Under the pieces are notes generated by a model. The model was not told where the DNA came from, did not search any database, and was given only the letters and a program-made list of their open reading frames with translations. Source: a candidate division LCP-89 bacterium (lineage in GTDB: Bacteria > Electryoneota > B3-LCP). Taken from it: a DNA stretch of 64,000 nucleotides. Shown here piece by piece: positions 1-9,651 of this stretch. The translations under genes and the position numbers were made by a program. The stretch spans positions 1-64,000 of the forward strand of contig JALGVT010000010.1 in assembly GCA_025774555.1 (NCBI GenBank), in the 5' to 3' direction. Every line of letters begins with the position of its first letter. Positions within the stretch are counted from its first letter, which is position 1.

Positions 1-326
1 TTCAGCGGGGTTGCTCGTTCGTAGACCGGTGCTTGAGCGCCGGGCTCCTCTGGATTCCTGTGTCCGCCTCGCTACTCCACCGCCCGGTGCCCCACCGCTC
101 TTCGGTGGGGTTGTCATTCTGTTGCGTCAGGTCTTGGCTGCCGCAGGCAGGTGTGATCTGACGCTTATAAATCCGACTAATCCGTGTAATCCGTGATTCA
201 GCCTAAAAATACCAGGTTGATTAGAGGATCAGGATTGCCAGTAGATAAATCGGTTTTAAGTTTATGATTGTTTCCTTGAGTTATATTGAGTTAGTTTACC
301 TGTCTTTTATGTTTCTTCTAAGGACG
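1..326. other. Intergenic region made of dispersed repeats
   Basis: No convincing gene is seen here. The stretch holds a hairpin (CCCCACCG, loop, CGGTGGGG near 91-111), a copy of repeat family E at 121-164, and a copy of repeat family B at 169-201. The same kinds of elements recur in the other long gaps of the window. Short open frames here have no ribosome binding site or recognisable protein features. Confidence 0.6.
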
Positions 327-1334
327 TTATTGCAGAGTGGTAAACACCCATTGGTTACTCCTGACCGGTGCATTGATGCCGTCACTGACTTCGACCTGCC
401 AGTAATAATCGACGCCAGGTTGCAGCTGACCCAGGTTGTATTCGGCGAAGTTGATATTCTGGATAAAGTTATTCATCGCCTGAGTATCCCCCCACCAGAG
501 CGAATAAGTCAGCGGATCGAAATCCGGATCGTCACAGCTCCAGAACAGCCAGACGTCGAAGAAGTCCACTCCGGTTTCACCATCGAAGGGGATGGGATCG
601 TACGGGACGCCCGGAGCCTGGTTGGGTCCACCGCCAGTGCCCGCGGTCTGGAAGGTCCAGACCGGCCCGGTCGTTGAAGCTCCCCAGATATCCATGGCAG
701 TCACCTGCCAGTAATAGGTCGCGCCCGGATTGAATTGCCCCGGTGGAAAATACTCCGACAGGTTCAATCCAGATGCCTGATCTGGCATTGCCGGGGATGT
801 TCCCCATTCGAGATCGTAGGTGACAGGATCACCGTCCGGATCGTTGCAGTCCCAGAAGAAAGCCGCGTTCAGGGTATCCACACCGGTTTGTCCGTTAGCC
901 GGCTGGGGATCGAACGGCGTTACCGGCGGACGCGTCAGGAATACCTCCACCGTCCGGCTGGTATCACCGATCAATTCAAAGACGGTCTCCCCCACCCATA
1001 AATCTGCACCCATGGCTGCTTGAATATTCACAACCAGAAAGACGTCCACAGGCACTTCGACTGCCTCGGAGGCTTCGAAAGTGGTGTCCGGTCCGTCGAT
1101 GATACGTTCTACGGTGACTTCCTGTTGGATGGGAATGAAGCCGGGATTATTCTCTTCGGTTATCGTTAAATTCGCAGAGAAAACATCCAGCCATAAGGCA
1201 TTATCAGCGTTATCCGTGCCGCGGGTGAACTCCAAACTTACACCCTCTCCTGCTTCATAGCGGATGATATCGTTTTCGCTGCATCCGACAATCAGTATCA
1301 GGATCAGGGCGGCAATCAGGCTGTATCTTAACAT
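327..1334 (-). CDS. Lipoprotein with two fibronectin-III-like domains
   Basis: A 335-residue secreted lipoprotein. The N-terminus is a hydrophobic signal ending in a lipobox (L-I-V-G-C, Cys18), so it is probably lipid-anchored in the envelope. After a region of about 120 residues with no recognised fold come two tandem copies of a ~95-residue module, at about 136-231 and 240-335. Both carry the pattern P-x-D-P-x-P-x-x-G-x-T-G-V-D, then F-W-x-C-x-D-P-D-x-D-P, then Y-Y-W-Q-V, which is typical of fibronectin type III-like modules in FCB-group surface proteins. A ggag ribosome site precedes the ATG. Substrate and partners are unknown. The gene lies just downstream of a beta-barrel-like gene on the same strand. 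Confidence 0.7.
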   Translation of the reverse strand: MLRYSLIAALILILIVGCSENDIIRYEAGEGVSLEFTRGTDNADNALWLDVFSANLTITEENNPGFIPIQQEVTVERIIDGPDTTFEASEAVEVPVDVFLVVNIQAAMGADLWVGETVFELIGDTSRTVEVFLTRPPVTPFDPQPANGQTGVDTLNAAFFWDCNDPDGDPVTYDLEWGTSPAMPDQASGLNLSEYFPPGQFNPGATYYWQVTAMDIWGASTTGPVWTFQTAGTGGGPNQAPGVPYDPIPFDGETGVDFFDVWLFWSCDDPDFDPLTYSLWWGDTQAMNNFIQNINFAEYNLGQLQPGVDYYWQVEVSDGINAPVRSNQWVFTTLQ

Positions 1335-1396
1335 CTTTTTATATCTCCGGGTAAATTACAAGCGTTGTGCTTCATCTTTATAGGGTCATAGATCAT

Positions 1397-2413
1397 TTAG
1401 AGCGTCCGGCTCAGTTTAAACAGGATTGTCATATCCCGGTCTCCTTCGCGGTTTGCTTCGTTGCGCTCCGTCATCAACGGTATCTTTGCCATCAAAGTCA
1501 GGTTAGCAGAGAAGACCCGGTACGAGATCATGGGTACCACGTCCAGCAGTGTCATATCCTGTTTGTTGGAAATGCCGCTGACGCTGTAACCAGATTCGTC
1601 CCAACTGAAGGAGTGATCGGAATCAGTTTCTCCTTCAGCAACGGTCGTGAATGCGCAGGCTGAGCCTACAGTCACTTTCGAGTTCAGGAAATAGTCGAAT
1701 CTGCCGGTAATGCTTATCATGTTACCATTGGTGATATTGTAATCTATGGTTTCAATAGAGTCTGCCAGATAGAAGACTTCGGTGAGCTTTTGGCTGGCGC
1801 CGTTCATCCGGTAGATTCCGCTTCCCGCCACGCTGAATTTATCGAAGGTTTTCATCATGGAAAGATTGAATACTATATCCAAAGATCCGGTTCCAAGGGG
1901 GACGAGGTAGCCGTCCACCATCTTTTCATCGTCGCCAGTGGGGAATTTAGCAAATATGCCAGCGCTATAGTTGAACGTCCCGCCGCCGCCGCTGTAAGCC
2001 ACATTAGCGGAGATATCGCCCACACCGGAGGTTTCCACGCTTTCCTGGCTGTACCTCATCTTCCGTTTTATGATATAGGGAATTGAAGCGCCGAAGTTCA
2101 GCTTCTTCCAGGTATAGCTTAAAGGGAGGGTGATCGATTTATTGGGTCCTGATATTTCCGATTCAATACCGACACTGAATCCGCTGAAAGAGATATCCGC
2201 CGATTCACCGCCAGCTGCAGATTCTTTCTTCTGATCGAAGGTGGGAGGCATAAAAAATATGGTCTGGTTGATAGTCGGGTCGGACAACAGCAGTTCGGTG
2301 TTCTCGGTTACGGTTTGCACGCCTTCGGGTATGAAGGTGATATTTATCCCCTGTGACGACGCAACACACACAAACGCGGCAACAATTACAATCGCCAGGA
2401 TGGATTTCTTCAT
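1397..2413 (-). CDS. Putative outer-membrane beta-barrel protein
   Basis: A 338-residue protein with a cleavable signal peptide (M-K-K-S-I-L-A-I-V-I-V..., cleavage near S-S-Q). The body alternates polar and hydrophobic residues with many Gly/Ser/Thr and aromatic residues, and ends in K-L-S-R-T-L, as expected of an outer-membrane beta-barrel or a porin-like 'transporter' family member. No specific family is recognised with certainty. A promoter of the TTGACT-N17 type lies about 50 bp upstream. The lipoprotein gene follows 62 bp downstream, so the two may be cotranscribed. Role unknown. Confidence 0.6.
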   Translation of the reverse strand: MKKSILAIVIVAAFVCVASSQGINITFIPEGVQTVTENTELLLSDPTINQTIFFMPPTFDQKKESAAGGESADISFSGFSVGIESEISGPNKSITLPLSYTWKKLNFGASIPYIIKRKMRYSQESVETSGVGDISANVAYSGGGGTFNYSAGIFAKFPTGDDEKMVDGYLVPLGTGSLDIVFNLSMMKTFDKFSVAGSGIYRMNGASQKLTEVFYLADSIETIDYNITNGNMISITGRFDYFLNSKVTVGSACAFTTVAEGETDSDHSFSWDESGYSVSGISNKQDMTLLDVVPMISYRVFSANLTLMAKIPLMTERNEANREGDRDMTILFKLSRTL

Positions 2414-2465
2414 TTCTGTCCTCTCACTATGGATTATAAAGCCTGAAACCTGAGGTTAATTTTCT

Positions 2466-2494
2466 AATTTAATTGATTTAATGAACAAAGTCAA
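2466..2494 (-). promoter_or_regulatory. Sigma-70-like promoter for the 1397-2413 gene
   Basis: On the minus strand, TTGACT (2489-2494) and TAAATT (2466-2471) are separated by 17 bp. This is the same architecture seen upstream of several other genes in the window. It lies about 50 bp before the ATG of the beta-barrel-like gene. Confidence 0.5.
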
Positions 2495-2604
2495 AGAGTT
2501 TGAGATTAAAATAGAAGGGTCTGTCAGAAAGCTGGATGACAGTAGTTGAATCAGGCAAGGATAATCAGAAAGCACTCATAACAACAGGAAGGTTATCTTA
2601 CTCT

Positions 2605-4623
2605 TCACAGTGACTTGATCAGCTCCCGCACATTATGGTCTGAGGGATTCGTTTTCAGGTAGGCTTCCAGGTAGGGGATACCCTTATCGGGATCTTTTAG
2701 ATAGTTGACGTAGATGACTCCAATATTGTATAGCAACCGTGAATTGACCGGATCATATTTCAGCGCGGTCTGGAATGCTCTTAATGCTCCTTTAAAATCA
2801 TTTGCCGCTACTAAGTCATTGCCTCTATCTTTGTGAATATTGGAGATGTTGAAGACGACTTCTGCTCTCTCAGAATTCGTCAGGCGCGGTGATTGCAGAG
2901 CTCGATCATAGCAGCTAAGAGCGAGATCACGATACTTGAAATGCCGCAGTGCAATTCCCAATTGATTATGCAGGGCTCCTCTCGACTCTTTCGTCAACAT
3001 CTTTCGGGCTTTTTCGAACGATTTAGCGGCTTGAGCAGGATCGGCAGGCGTTCTTTGGAGGAATTCATCACCGCGACAGAGCTCAAGATTCACCAATATC
3101 TGGCGTGACTTGAAATCGCCCGGATCACCACCCTGCCATATATCAGGAATTGAAGTGAATGAAGTGGGTCTGGTCGTTGAGTAGAGAATACCGTGTGAAT
3201 ACAATCCAACGTCCGATTCATGCAGTTCTGCGTTGTACGGGAAATGGCTCTTCACAAGGAAGGTCTTCCCGGGAGCCCGTTTGATATAGGCAGATCTTGC
3301 AGAAAAATAATCGGATAACGGTCTGCCGGTCAGAACTCTGGAACTATCAACAAGAGCTTTCAAGCGCACAGCCTGATCGAAGACCTCCACCTGTGGGCGG
3401 TAGTCTTCCGCATATCTCAGGTATAGAGCAGCAAAACTCGAGTTATCATTGATAGTAAAGAGCGTCCCTTCCCCGGCAGTGTCCAGAATCAGCTTGCCAT
3501 AATCTTCCGCCAGCCTGTGATGGGATTTATTCATCTGACTGTAGTTCAAAACCAGCATCAAAACTACAACGAGTCCTACCGCGCCCAGCATCAGTGGCTG
3601 GTTTGCTTTGACAATATATTTATCCCATAACCATAGGATGGCGTTGCTTGCCAGTATGAAACAGGCGAATAGTCCCGGTAGATAGTAGGGATCGATATCA
3701 GGGATACGGTAGAGCGCTGCCAGGATAATATTGGAGATTAGCAGGATTAACGCAAAGATTGTTCGCGACCGATTCTCCTTATATCCGACGATCGTCCCTC
3801 CAATGATAAAGGGCAGTCCCATCCACCACCAGTTTGCCAATAAGATAGTGAAGAGCTGTTTGAAGCTGGCAGCGAGATTGGAAATATCCAGAGCGACAGT
3901 CTCCTGATATTGAACTGCGGTGATATGATTCCAGAGAAGTGAAAGGGTTGTCGGGTGTCCCCAATCTGCCAGTGGTGATACCGATGCTCGAGCGGGGAGA
4001 TACAGATAAACACTCAATCCGAGTATGAATAAAACAGAATAGAATTTGACATATTTCCAGCGGTTATCAGTTTTCCCTGTGAAGAAGGCGTAGATAAGCG
4101 CGGGGATTATAGCTAATGCCGTGGGATGGTGTGCTAAGGAGAGTCCTGTCAAATACGCCACCAGGAACCATTTGCGAGGATAGTCACTATATACCAGCAT
4201 ATAAAGAAGGGCGATCAGGAGCAGATTGAGACCGTACACTTCTACGCCTGCGGTCTCGCCCCAGAACAACGGTGAGAACGCCCATAGCAGACATAGCATG
4301 GCTGTGAGGTTGGGTCTATGGTCACCCCGGAGAGCAAAGAAGATCACCGGTATGGTTGCAGTTGCGAGGAGGACAGATAGAATGTTCGCGCTGAAAGCCG
4401 GCGTAAAGAAACCGGTGAGCATTCCAAAGACATGCCCTATCAGAGAGAATAAGGGGTAACCGGGCGGGTGTGAGATTCCCAATGTCTTAAAGACAAGGGC
4501 AAATTCACCGCTGTCGCCAATGTAAACAGTGCGGCATACAGTCGAAAGATAGACCATCCCTCCGATCAGCGTTGGAATCAGCCAGCCTGTCAGAGGCGCT
4601 TTTTTACTAAATTTAGTGTTCAA
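2605..4623 (-). CDS. DUF2723 integral membrane protein with C-terminal TPRs
   Basis: A 672-residue polytopic membrane protein. The N-terminal signature G-D-S-G-E-F followed by S-H-P-P-G-Y-P-L-F is diagnostic of the DUF2723 family (TMEM260-like, GT-C fold). Members are thought to transfer sugars to exported proteins; the eukaryotic homologue is an O-mannosyltransferase. About ten hydrophobic segments fill residues 10-360. After an extracytoplasmic stretch, residues about 530-672 form tetratricopeptide repeats. The start appears to be TTG at 4623, because no ATG lies upstream in frame before a stop. The OPT transporter gene ends 27 bp upstream, so the two could be cotranscribed. Glycosylation of secreted proteins is inferred from the family, not shown here. 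Confidence 0.75.
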   Translation of the reverse strand: MNTKFSKKAPLTGWLIPTLIGGMVYLSTVCRTVYIGDSGEFALVFKTLGISHPPGYPLFSLIGHVFGMLTGFFTPAFSANILSVLLATATIPVIFFALRGDHRPNLTAMLCLLWAFSPLFWGETAGVEVYGLNLLLIALLYMLVYSDYPRKWFLVAYLTGLSLAHHPTALAIIPALIYAFFTGKTDNRWKYVKFYSVLFILGLSVYLYLPARASVSPLADWGHPTTLSLLWNHITAVQYQETVALDISNLAASFKQLFTILLANWWWMGLPFIIGGTIVGYKENRSRTIFALILLISNIILAALYRIPDIDPYYLPGLFACFILASNAILWLWDKYIVKANQPLMLGAVGLVVVLMLVLNYSQMNKSHHRLAEDYGKLILDTAGEGTLFTINDNSSFAALYLRYAEDYRPQVEVFDQAVRLKALVDSSRVLTGRPLSDYFSARSAYIKRAPGKTFLVKSHFPYNAELHESDVGLYSHGILYSTTRPTSFTSIPDIWQGGDPGDFKSRQILVNLELCRGDEFLQRTPADPAQAAKSFEKARKMLTKESRGALHNQLGIALRHFKYRDLALSCYDRALQSPRLTNSERAEVVFNISNIHKDRGNDLVAANDFKGALRAFQTALKYDPVNSRLLYNIGVIYVNYLKDPDKGIPYLEAYLKTNPSDHNVRELIKSL

Positions 4624-4650
4624 TTCACTCAGATAATTTCGAAGATACCG

Positions 4651-6450
4651 CTATACCCAGCTCACCCCGAGGATCAGTAACAGCGCCACGACAACCATCA
4701 TCAAACCTTCGCCAGCAATTAAGCCGGAAGCCAATGAGGCTCCGTATCTATCAACTGCGTCGGGGTTTTTGCGGTTGCATATATAGGTTAAAATAGCGCC
4801 CAGCCACATAGCGACGGAATATACGGCGGGAACGATAAATGCGATACCCAGGGCTACCGGCGAGGGCAGCCATTTAGCAATCGATTTGACCTTGCCCAGG
4901 AGCGTTAATATAATACCGAAACACCCGCCGACACCCGCCGCCCACAAAGCGCTTGGCTCGATTGATTTGAAACCCTCAGCCAGGACTTTTGCCATGATAT
5001 GCCAGGCAACAACGGCTGGACCTGCGAATTCTTCGCCCGGGATTTCGTATGCTGCCGTAAGAAGCCGGTACACTGCCGCAGCGGCGAAAACACCTGCTAC
5101 AACACCAATCAACTGCGTGATGACCTGCTTGCGTATCGATACCTTCAGTATATATCCAGCTTTCAAGTCGTGCATCAGATCGCCAGCCTGACTTGCTCCT
5201 GCGGCGGTTATGCCAGCAGCCATTAAATTAGTCGGGATATGCCCGGGATGGAGCGCTCCGTACAGCACCTGGGTGATCTTTCCCATAGCTCCGACGGGAT
5301 TTATATCGGTTTCACCAGTGGCGCGCACCGCCACCGAAGCTATGAACAGGGAGAGAATTACGGCGAGAACGCCCATCCAGATGGGGATGCCAAAGTAGAT
5401 ATAGGCGAGGGTGGACGTCAGGACAGTAGCCGCCGCCATGCCGATAAACCACCAGGTCATGGGGAAGGGATCGGGAGCGTCATCTTCTTCTTCAAGGTCG
5501 GTTTTTCCACTGCCGGCAGTGACTTTTTTCAGCGATGTAAAGGTACGCCCGATGGTTTTATACTGCATCCCCAAGCTGGTGAATCCGGCAGCGACCATAC
5601 AGGCGACGCCGGGCCATAAAATCCATTTCAATGCATCCCGGTAGATGGTTACTCCGTTGCTATATTGGATCAATCCCATATCATGGATGATAGGTGTGAG
5701 AATTCCCCAAGCCAGGATGGATCCCCCCAGAAGCGACCAGCCCACTTTCGGTCCGATCAGAATTCCGGCTCCGATCATCATCGGTGAAAGATTTATCCCT
5801 AAGGTCAAAACGGTAAAGCCCAAGCCGAGAATCCCCCAGGTTACCAGACCGATATCGTCAAAGCTGAAGTTTTCAAATCGTCCCAGTCCCAGAGGTTTGA
5901 TTGACAGCATCAGTTTGAATAATCCTGCAAAGATTGCTGAATAAAAAAGTATCTTCGCCTTTTTTACAGCTTCAACGCCGGAAGCGTACATAGCTTTGAT
6001 GGTTTCAGCGGCGGCGGTTCCGGTGGGATATTTCAGCTTTTCGATGACAACCATCTGTTTGCGCAGCGGCACCGCGAAAAACACGCCTAAGAATGCGATA
6101 GATATACCCCAGAGGATGAGCTGACCGTAAGTTAAAATAGGCTGCCCCTGTTCCCGCATGATTAGTTCGAGCGCGGGAATGGATGAAGTTAATCCAGCGG
6201 CGGACGCCATGGTGCCGGCAGACGATCCGGCGGTGGCGGTTATCAGGTTTTCTTTAGCGGAATACGGTCGCTTTAAAGCGCCTGACAACATTTTAAAAAT
6301 GGCGAAAGATATCACCGCCGCGGTGATGGATGCTCCAAAGGTCCAGCCGATCTTCAAGCCGATGGTGATGTTCGACGCGCCGATCAGGCAGCCGACAAAC
6401 AGACCGGAAATGATTGCTCTTAATGTTAATTCCGAATAGTTTTTTTCCAC
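4651..6450 (-). CDS. OPT-family oligopeptide/metal-chelate transporter
   Basis: A 599-residue polytopic membrane protein of the oligopeptide transporter (OPT) family. The N-terminus carries the family hallmark N-I-T-I-G-L-K-I-G-W-T-F-G, and P-Y-S-A-K-E-N-L and L-K-Y-P-T-G-T-A-A-A-E follow, as in bacterial OPT members that move small peptides or siderophore-like metal chelates. Roughly 14-16 hydrophobic segments are visible. Translation appears to start at GTG (6450). Length is normal for bacterial OPT proteins. Substrate cannot be told from sequence. It sits between lptD (upstream, 138 bp gap) and the DUF2723 gene on the same strand. Confidence 0.85.
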   Translation of the reverse strand: MEKNYSELTLRAIISGLFVGCLIGASNITIGLKIGWTFGASITAAVISFAIFKMLSGALKRPYSAKENLITATAGSSAGTMASAAGLTSSIPALELIMREQGQPILTYGQLILWGISIAFLGVFFAVPLRKQMVVIEKLKYPTGTAAAETIKAMYASGVEAVKKAKILFYSAIFAGLFKLMLSIKPLGLGRFENFSFDDIGLVTWGILGLGFTVLTLGINLSPMMIGAGILIGPKVGWSLLGGSILAWGILTPIIHDMGLIQYSNGVTIYRDALKWILWPGVACMVAAGFTSLGMQYKTIGRTFTSLKKVTAGSGKTDLEEEDDAPDPFPMTWWFIGMAAATVLTSTLAYIYFGIPIWMGVLAVILSLFIASVAVRATGETDINPVGAMGKITQVLYGALHPGHIPTNLMAAGITAAGASQAGDLMHDLKAGYILKVSIRKQVITQLIGVVAGVFAAAAVYRLLTAAYEIPGEEFAGPAVVAWHIMAKVLAEGFKSIEPSALWAAGVGGCFGIILTLLGKVKSIAKWLPSPVALGIAFIVPAVYSVAMWLGAILTYICNRKNPDAVDRYGASLASGLIAGEGLMMVVVALLLILGVSWV

Positions 6451-6588
6451 GTGATCCTCTATTTCGCCAAGGGTCTATGCCCGGATTATGGTTTCATGAA
6501 CCTATAAAGTAATAAAAAATGAGAGCATTTCAAAGTGCAAAATATTGCATTGCCCCGCGAAACGCAAATAGATGCGGGATTTTTTATC

Positions 6589-9255
6589 CTAAAATCCCAT
6601 GAATGAACCTTGACCGCGGGTTCGCTCGACTTTGACGTCCTGCAACTGCGGGGATTTAATATTTATCTTCAGGAAGTAACCCTGTGTGAATCCCAGGGGA
6701 TTCCAGGTGAATCTCGCTTCCCAGCAATGCATATCCCGGTAGATGGTCAAACCTGCGGTGATAACTTCATGTTCCACCAGGTCGATTTTGGTATTATAAC
6801 TGATCTGCCAGTTGCGGGTAATGGAAGCGTCAACGGTGGCGCGCAGCCAGAAGGTTTCGGTGGGATTGTAGGGATTGTAACGGTTAGTGGTGTAATGAAG
6901 GGCAAGGGTCAGATCCCAGGGAACTTCGCCCATGTACCAGGCACGGGAAGCGGGCTGACTCAGGATGACCTCTGAGGTTGTATCCGGGGCGGTATCTTCC
7001 GAGGCAATACCGAATTCTCCTTCCTGCTGACGCGTTTCCTGTTTGACTTTATCCGGTGAGTGCATCAGTTTTCCGAGGGAGAACTTCGAGCTGGCAGAGA
7101 CGTCGAAACTGGTCAAGCGCAGGAGTTTGCCGTCTTCCGGCGCTAAGTAGTATTCATCGTATTCTTTGCTTGTGCCCTGACTGTATTTATAAAAACTATG
7201 ACTGGTGGTTAAATCCAGCGACAGGGATTGCAAGGGACCAACAGCCTGAGACTTCGAAATGGGGGATGCTCTAAAAGAGCTGCGCAGCGGCGCGAATCGG
7301 AGGCTGTCTAATGCGAAGTTGTAACTAGATGAGAAATTCAGGGTGAACAGATCGCGTTTTCCCATCTCTTCGCCGGAGCCATATTTCATCTGGAAGAGGT
7401 TGTTCAGGCTGAAATTGAGAGCCATCTGCTTGCCGGATTGTGTGCTGCCATAAAGTGAACCGGCAAAGCGGTCTTCCCGGGTGGTTATGCCGCTTGTATC
7501 GGTTACTGCGTCGAAATATCCCCACAACGGATCTGAAAAATCGGGGCGGTAGCTTAAGGATACATTGGGTGACATGGTATGCCGGATAGCTTCGACGCCG
7601 GGCAGTGGATTTACCCAATAACCGTACAATTTGGTGGACAGACCTAAAGAAGTGGAGAAAGTGCGCCGGGCGGCAAATCCCTCCTTCTTAACGCCATTGG
7701 GATCATCAGAGTAATCCAGTGATTCGTCAAACCAGTCTTCACGATAGGATATCCCCGGCGATATACTGAAATAGGAGAATATCTTCTGCGGACTGTTGAA
7801 ACTCAGGCTGTGCTTGGCGGCAGAGCGGCGGTTCTGCACTAACGAGGTGTCGGCACTGGTTTTAATCTCGTCAATCACCCTCTTGTGGATGTATTCTCCG
7901 TTATAGGAATAATAAAGATTATGATACCAGCGAGGCTCGACGTTTGTTGTATCGTCCGGGTCTTTCTCAGGCAGGGGGATGATGGCGGTCTGTCCTCGGC
8001 GGAAGTTGACCCGGGGGATGATCTGCGTGATTTCTTCGTTGCGAAGATTCTGTTCATGGTGCAGGTTCACCGTCATCGAATTCTTGGTGCCGGGGAAGGA
8101 ATGTGTCAGGGTTGCATCGGAACGCAGCGTCTGAGCGAGCTGTTGGTTCAGGTTGAAGGAATAATCCTGGTAGTAACTGCCGTCACTGATGATATTGGCG
8201 TCAACCCGCAGCTTGGTATTGGGGTCTATATCCTGGTTGTGTCCCCAGCGGAGTTCCCAGCGCCGTTGTTTAACGCCGTCAAGCGTTTGATGCTGATAAG
8301 ATCCCATGAGGCTGCCGGACAGGTGATAGCGCCAGTTATAGCGCCCTAAACCGTGAAACAGGAATCCGGACTCTTCGTAGTAATCCACAGCCCCTTCGAG
8401 GTCGGAGTAATCATTAGCCGCCCAGTAATAGCCGAGATGCTTGAGGAAGCGTCCATTGCGGCTGCTCTCGCCGTATGTCGGGATAATCAGCCCTGAATGC
8501 CTCCCCTTGCGCGACGGGAAAAGTCCGTAGGGCACCGCGGCGACAGGGACCTCGCCGAAATAGAGAATCACCGGCCTGGCGACGACTTTGTCGCCTTTTA
8601 TCATCTTCATCTGAACGGATTTGAAGCAGTAATGGGGATGCTCTTCACTGCAGGTCGTGAAACTCCCCGGACCGATGTGCATAACTTCCGTTGGTTCCTT
8701 CTTGATGTTAGCGCCCCAGTAATATCCGTCGTTATAGCTGGTCCTTCCTTCGATAACTTTGCCGCGGCGGGTGTTCAGGTTGTAGGTCATCTTATCGCCG
8801 ACTATCTGCTGATCGCCTTCGACGAAGATGGGTCTGCCGGTGATCTTAATTGTGTCGATCTCTGTCTGCAGGGAATCCAGCCAGAGGGTATCATGAACAG
8901 CTTCGGCGATGATCAAGTTGTCATCCCAGGCGACGGTGATTTTCTCTGCTTTAAGCATCATCCCCTGATAATTTACGCTGGCATCGCCCAGCAGAACAGT
9001 CTGCTTTTTTTTCACGAAGAACTCGATGGACTTCGCCGCATAAGCGATAGTCGTATCCACTCCGCTGTCTTCCGTTTCGATGGAATCAGCATCGTCTTCT
9101 TCAGTTTCCGCAAGCGAATCAATTACTGCGGTGAATAGATCCAGCGTGTCCGCCGGCTGAGTTGCAACAGGATCAAACTGCTGCGCACGAGCACAATGCG
9201 TGGTTAATAAAACAGAGAGGATTATAAAGAGGATTTTCAGGTTTCTCGCAGACAT
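6589..9255 (-). CDS. lptD: LptD-like LPS assembly outer-membrane protein
   Basis: A large outer-membrane protein (about 888 residues from the ATG at 9255; a TTG at 9291 is an alternative) with a signal peptide ending A-R-A-Q. Residues about 75-200 form an OstA/LptA-like beta-jellyroll: 'K-A-E-K-I-T-V' and 'V-V-A-R-P-V-I-L-Y-F-G-E-V-P-V' are typical of LptD. A long beta-barrel with many Tyr/Trp/Asn follows and ends in a short conserved strand. In Gram-negative bacteria LptD with LptE inserts lipopolysaccharide into the outer leaflet. No lptE or other lpt gene is adjacent. Its presence supports a diderm organism with LPS-like glycolipid. Confidence 0.8.
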   Translation of the reverse strand: MSARNLKILFIILSVLLTTHCARAQQFDPVATQPADTLDLFTAVIDSLAETEEDDADSIETEDSGVDTTIAYAAKSIEFFVKKKQTVLLGDASVNYQGMMLKAEKITVAWDDNLIIAEAVHDTLWLDSLQTEIDTIKITGRPIFVEGDQQIVGDKMTYNLNTRRGKVIEGRTSYNDGYYWGANIKKEPTEVMHIGPGSFTTCSEEHPHYCFKSVQMKMIKGDKVVARPVILYFGEVPVAAVPYGLFPSRKGRHSGLIIPTYGESSRNGRFLKHLGYYWAANDYSDLEGAVDYYEESGFLFHGLGRYNWRYHLSGSLMGSYQHQTLDGVKQRRWELRWGHNQDIDPNTKLRVDANIISDGSYYQDYSFNLNQQLAQTLRSDATLTHSFPGTKNSMTVNLHHEQNLRNEEITQIIPRVNFRRGQTAIIPLPEKDPDDTTNVEPRWYHNLYYSYNGEYIHKRVIDEIKTSADTSLVQNRRSAAKHSLSFNSPQKIFSYFSISPGISYREDWFDESLDYSDDPNGVKKEGFAARRTFSTSLGLSTKLYGYWVNPLPGVEAIRHTMSPNVSLSYRPDFSDPLWGYFDAVTDTSGITTREDRFAGSLYGSTQSGKQMALNFSLNNLFQMKYGSGEEMGKRDLFTLNFSSSYNFALDSLRFAPLRSSFRASPISKSQAVGPLQSLSLDLTTSHSFYKYSQGTSKEYDEYYLAPEDGKLLRLTSFDVSASSKFSLGKLMHSPDKVKQETRQQEGEFGIASEDTAPDTTSEVILSQPASRAWYMGEVPWDLTLALHYTTNRYNPYNPTETFWLRATVDASITRNWQISYNTKIDLVEHEVITAGLTIYRDMHCWEARFTWNPLGFTQGYFLKINIKSPQLQDVKVERTRGQGSFMGF

Positions 9256-9291
9256 GCCGGATAATTTACTCTTTTTGCGCTGAATATGCAA

Positions 9292-9651
9292 GGTAACTTT
9301 TGGCTTACAGTTTTCGGGGGATTTGGACGGGATAGGCTATAAAATATCGAGCCGGTACTCTTTAGACGATTATTCCGATGTTAAGTTGCTGAAAATACTC
9401 GTTTATGATCGCGATGAGAGAAACAGGGCTGTCTCAAAAGTCTATTAACTGTCATTATCCCATAGGGATCCTCCGAAGGAGTCCTATGTACCTTCGGCGC
9501 GAATAAAGTATGGTTATCTCTTAGTGCTTGTAAAATAGGAGATTGCCACGTCATCAGCCAGACGGCTGATTCCTCGCAATGACTTAATGTTCCTCTTTTG
9601 GGACAGCCCTGAACTGATAAGATTATTCTCGTTCGCTTGCTTTTCCAATAT
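9292..9651. other. Intergenic gap dominated by a family A element
   Basis: About 360 bp separates lptD from the radical SAM gene. More than half of it is the 188-bp family A element described separately. The remainder shows no convincing gene and no clear terminator. Confidence 0.6.
9424..9611. repeat. MITE-like dispersed repeat, family A, copy 1 (188 bp)
   Basis: The ends are imperfect inverted repeats, CAGGGCTGTCTCAAAAG at the left and CTTTTGGGACAGCCCTG at the right. Inside is a second inverted pair built from TCATT...GGTTATCTC and GAGATTGCCACGTCA...CGCAATGA. This is the longest copy: it carries an extra block (GATCCTCCGAAGGA...) that is absent from the 35.4-kb copy and only partly present at 52.6 kb. 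It encodes no protein, so any movement would need a transposase supplied in trans. Confidence 0.8.

Noticed and set aside
264-677. A 137-codon plus-strand frame at the left end
   Set aside because: Antisense to the fibronectin-like lipoprotein; no supporting features.
8497-9138. A 213-codon open frame antisense to lptD
   Set aside because: It lies fully within lptD on the other strand, has no ribosome site or family motif, and reflects codon bias of the real gene.
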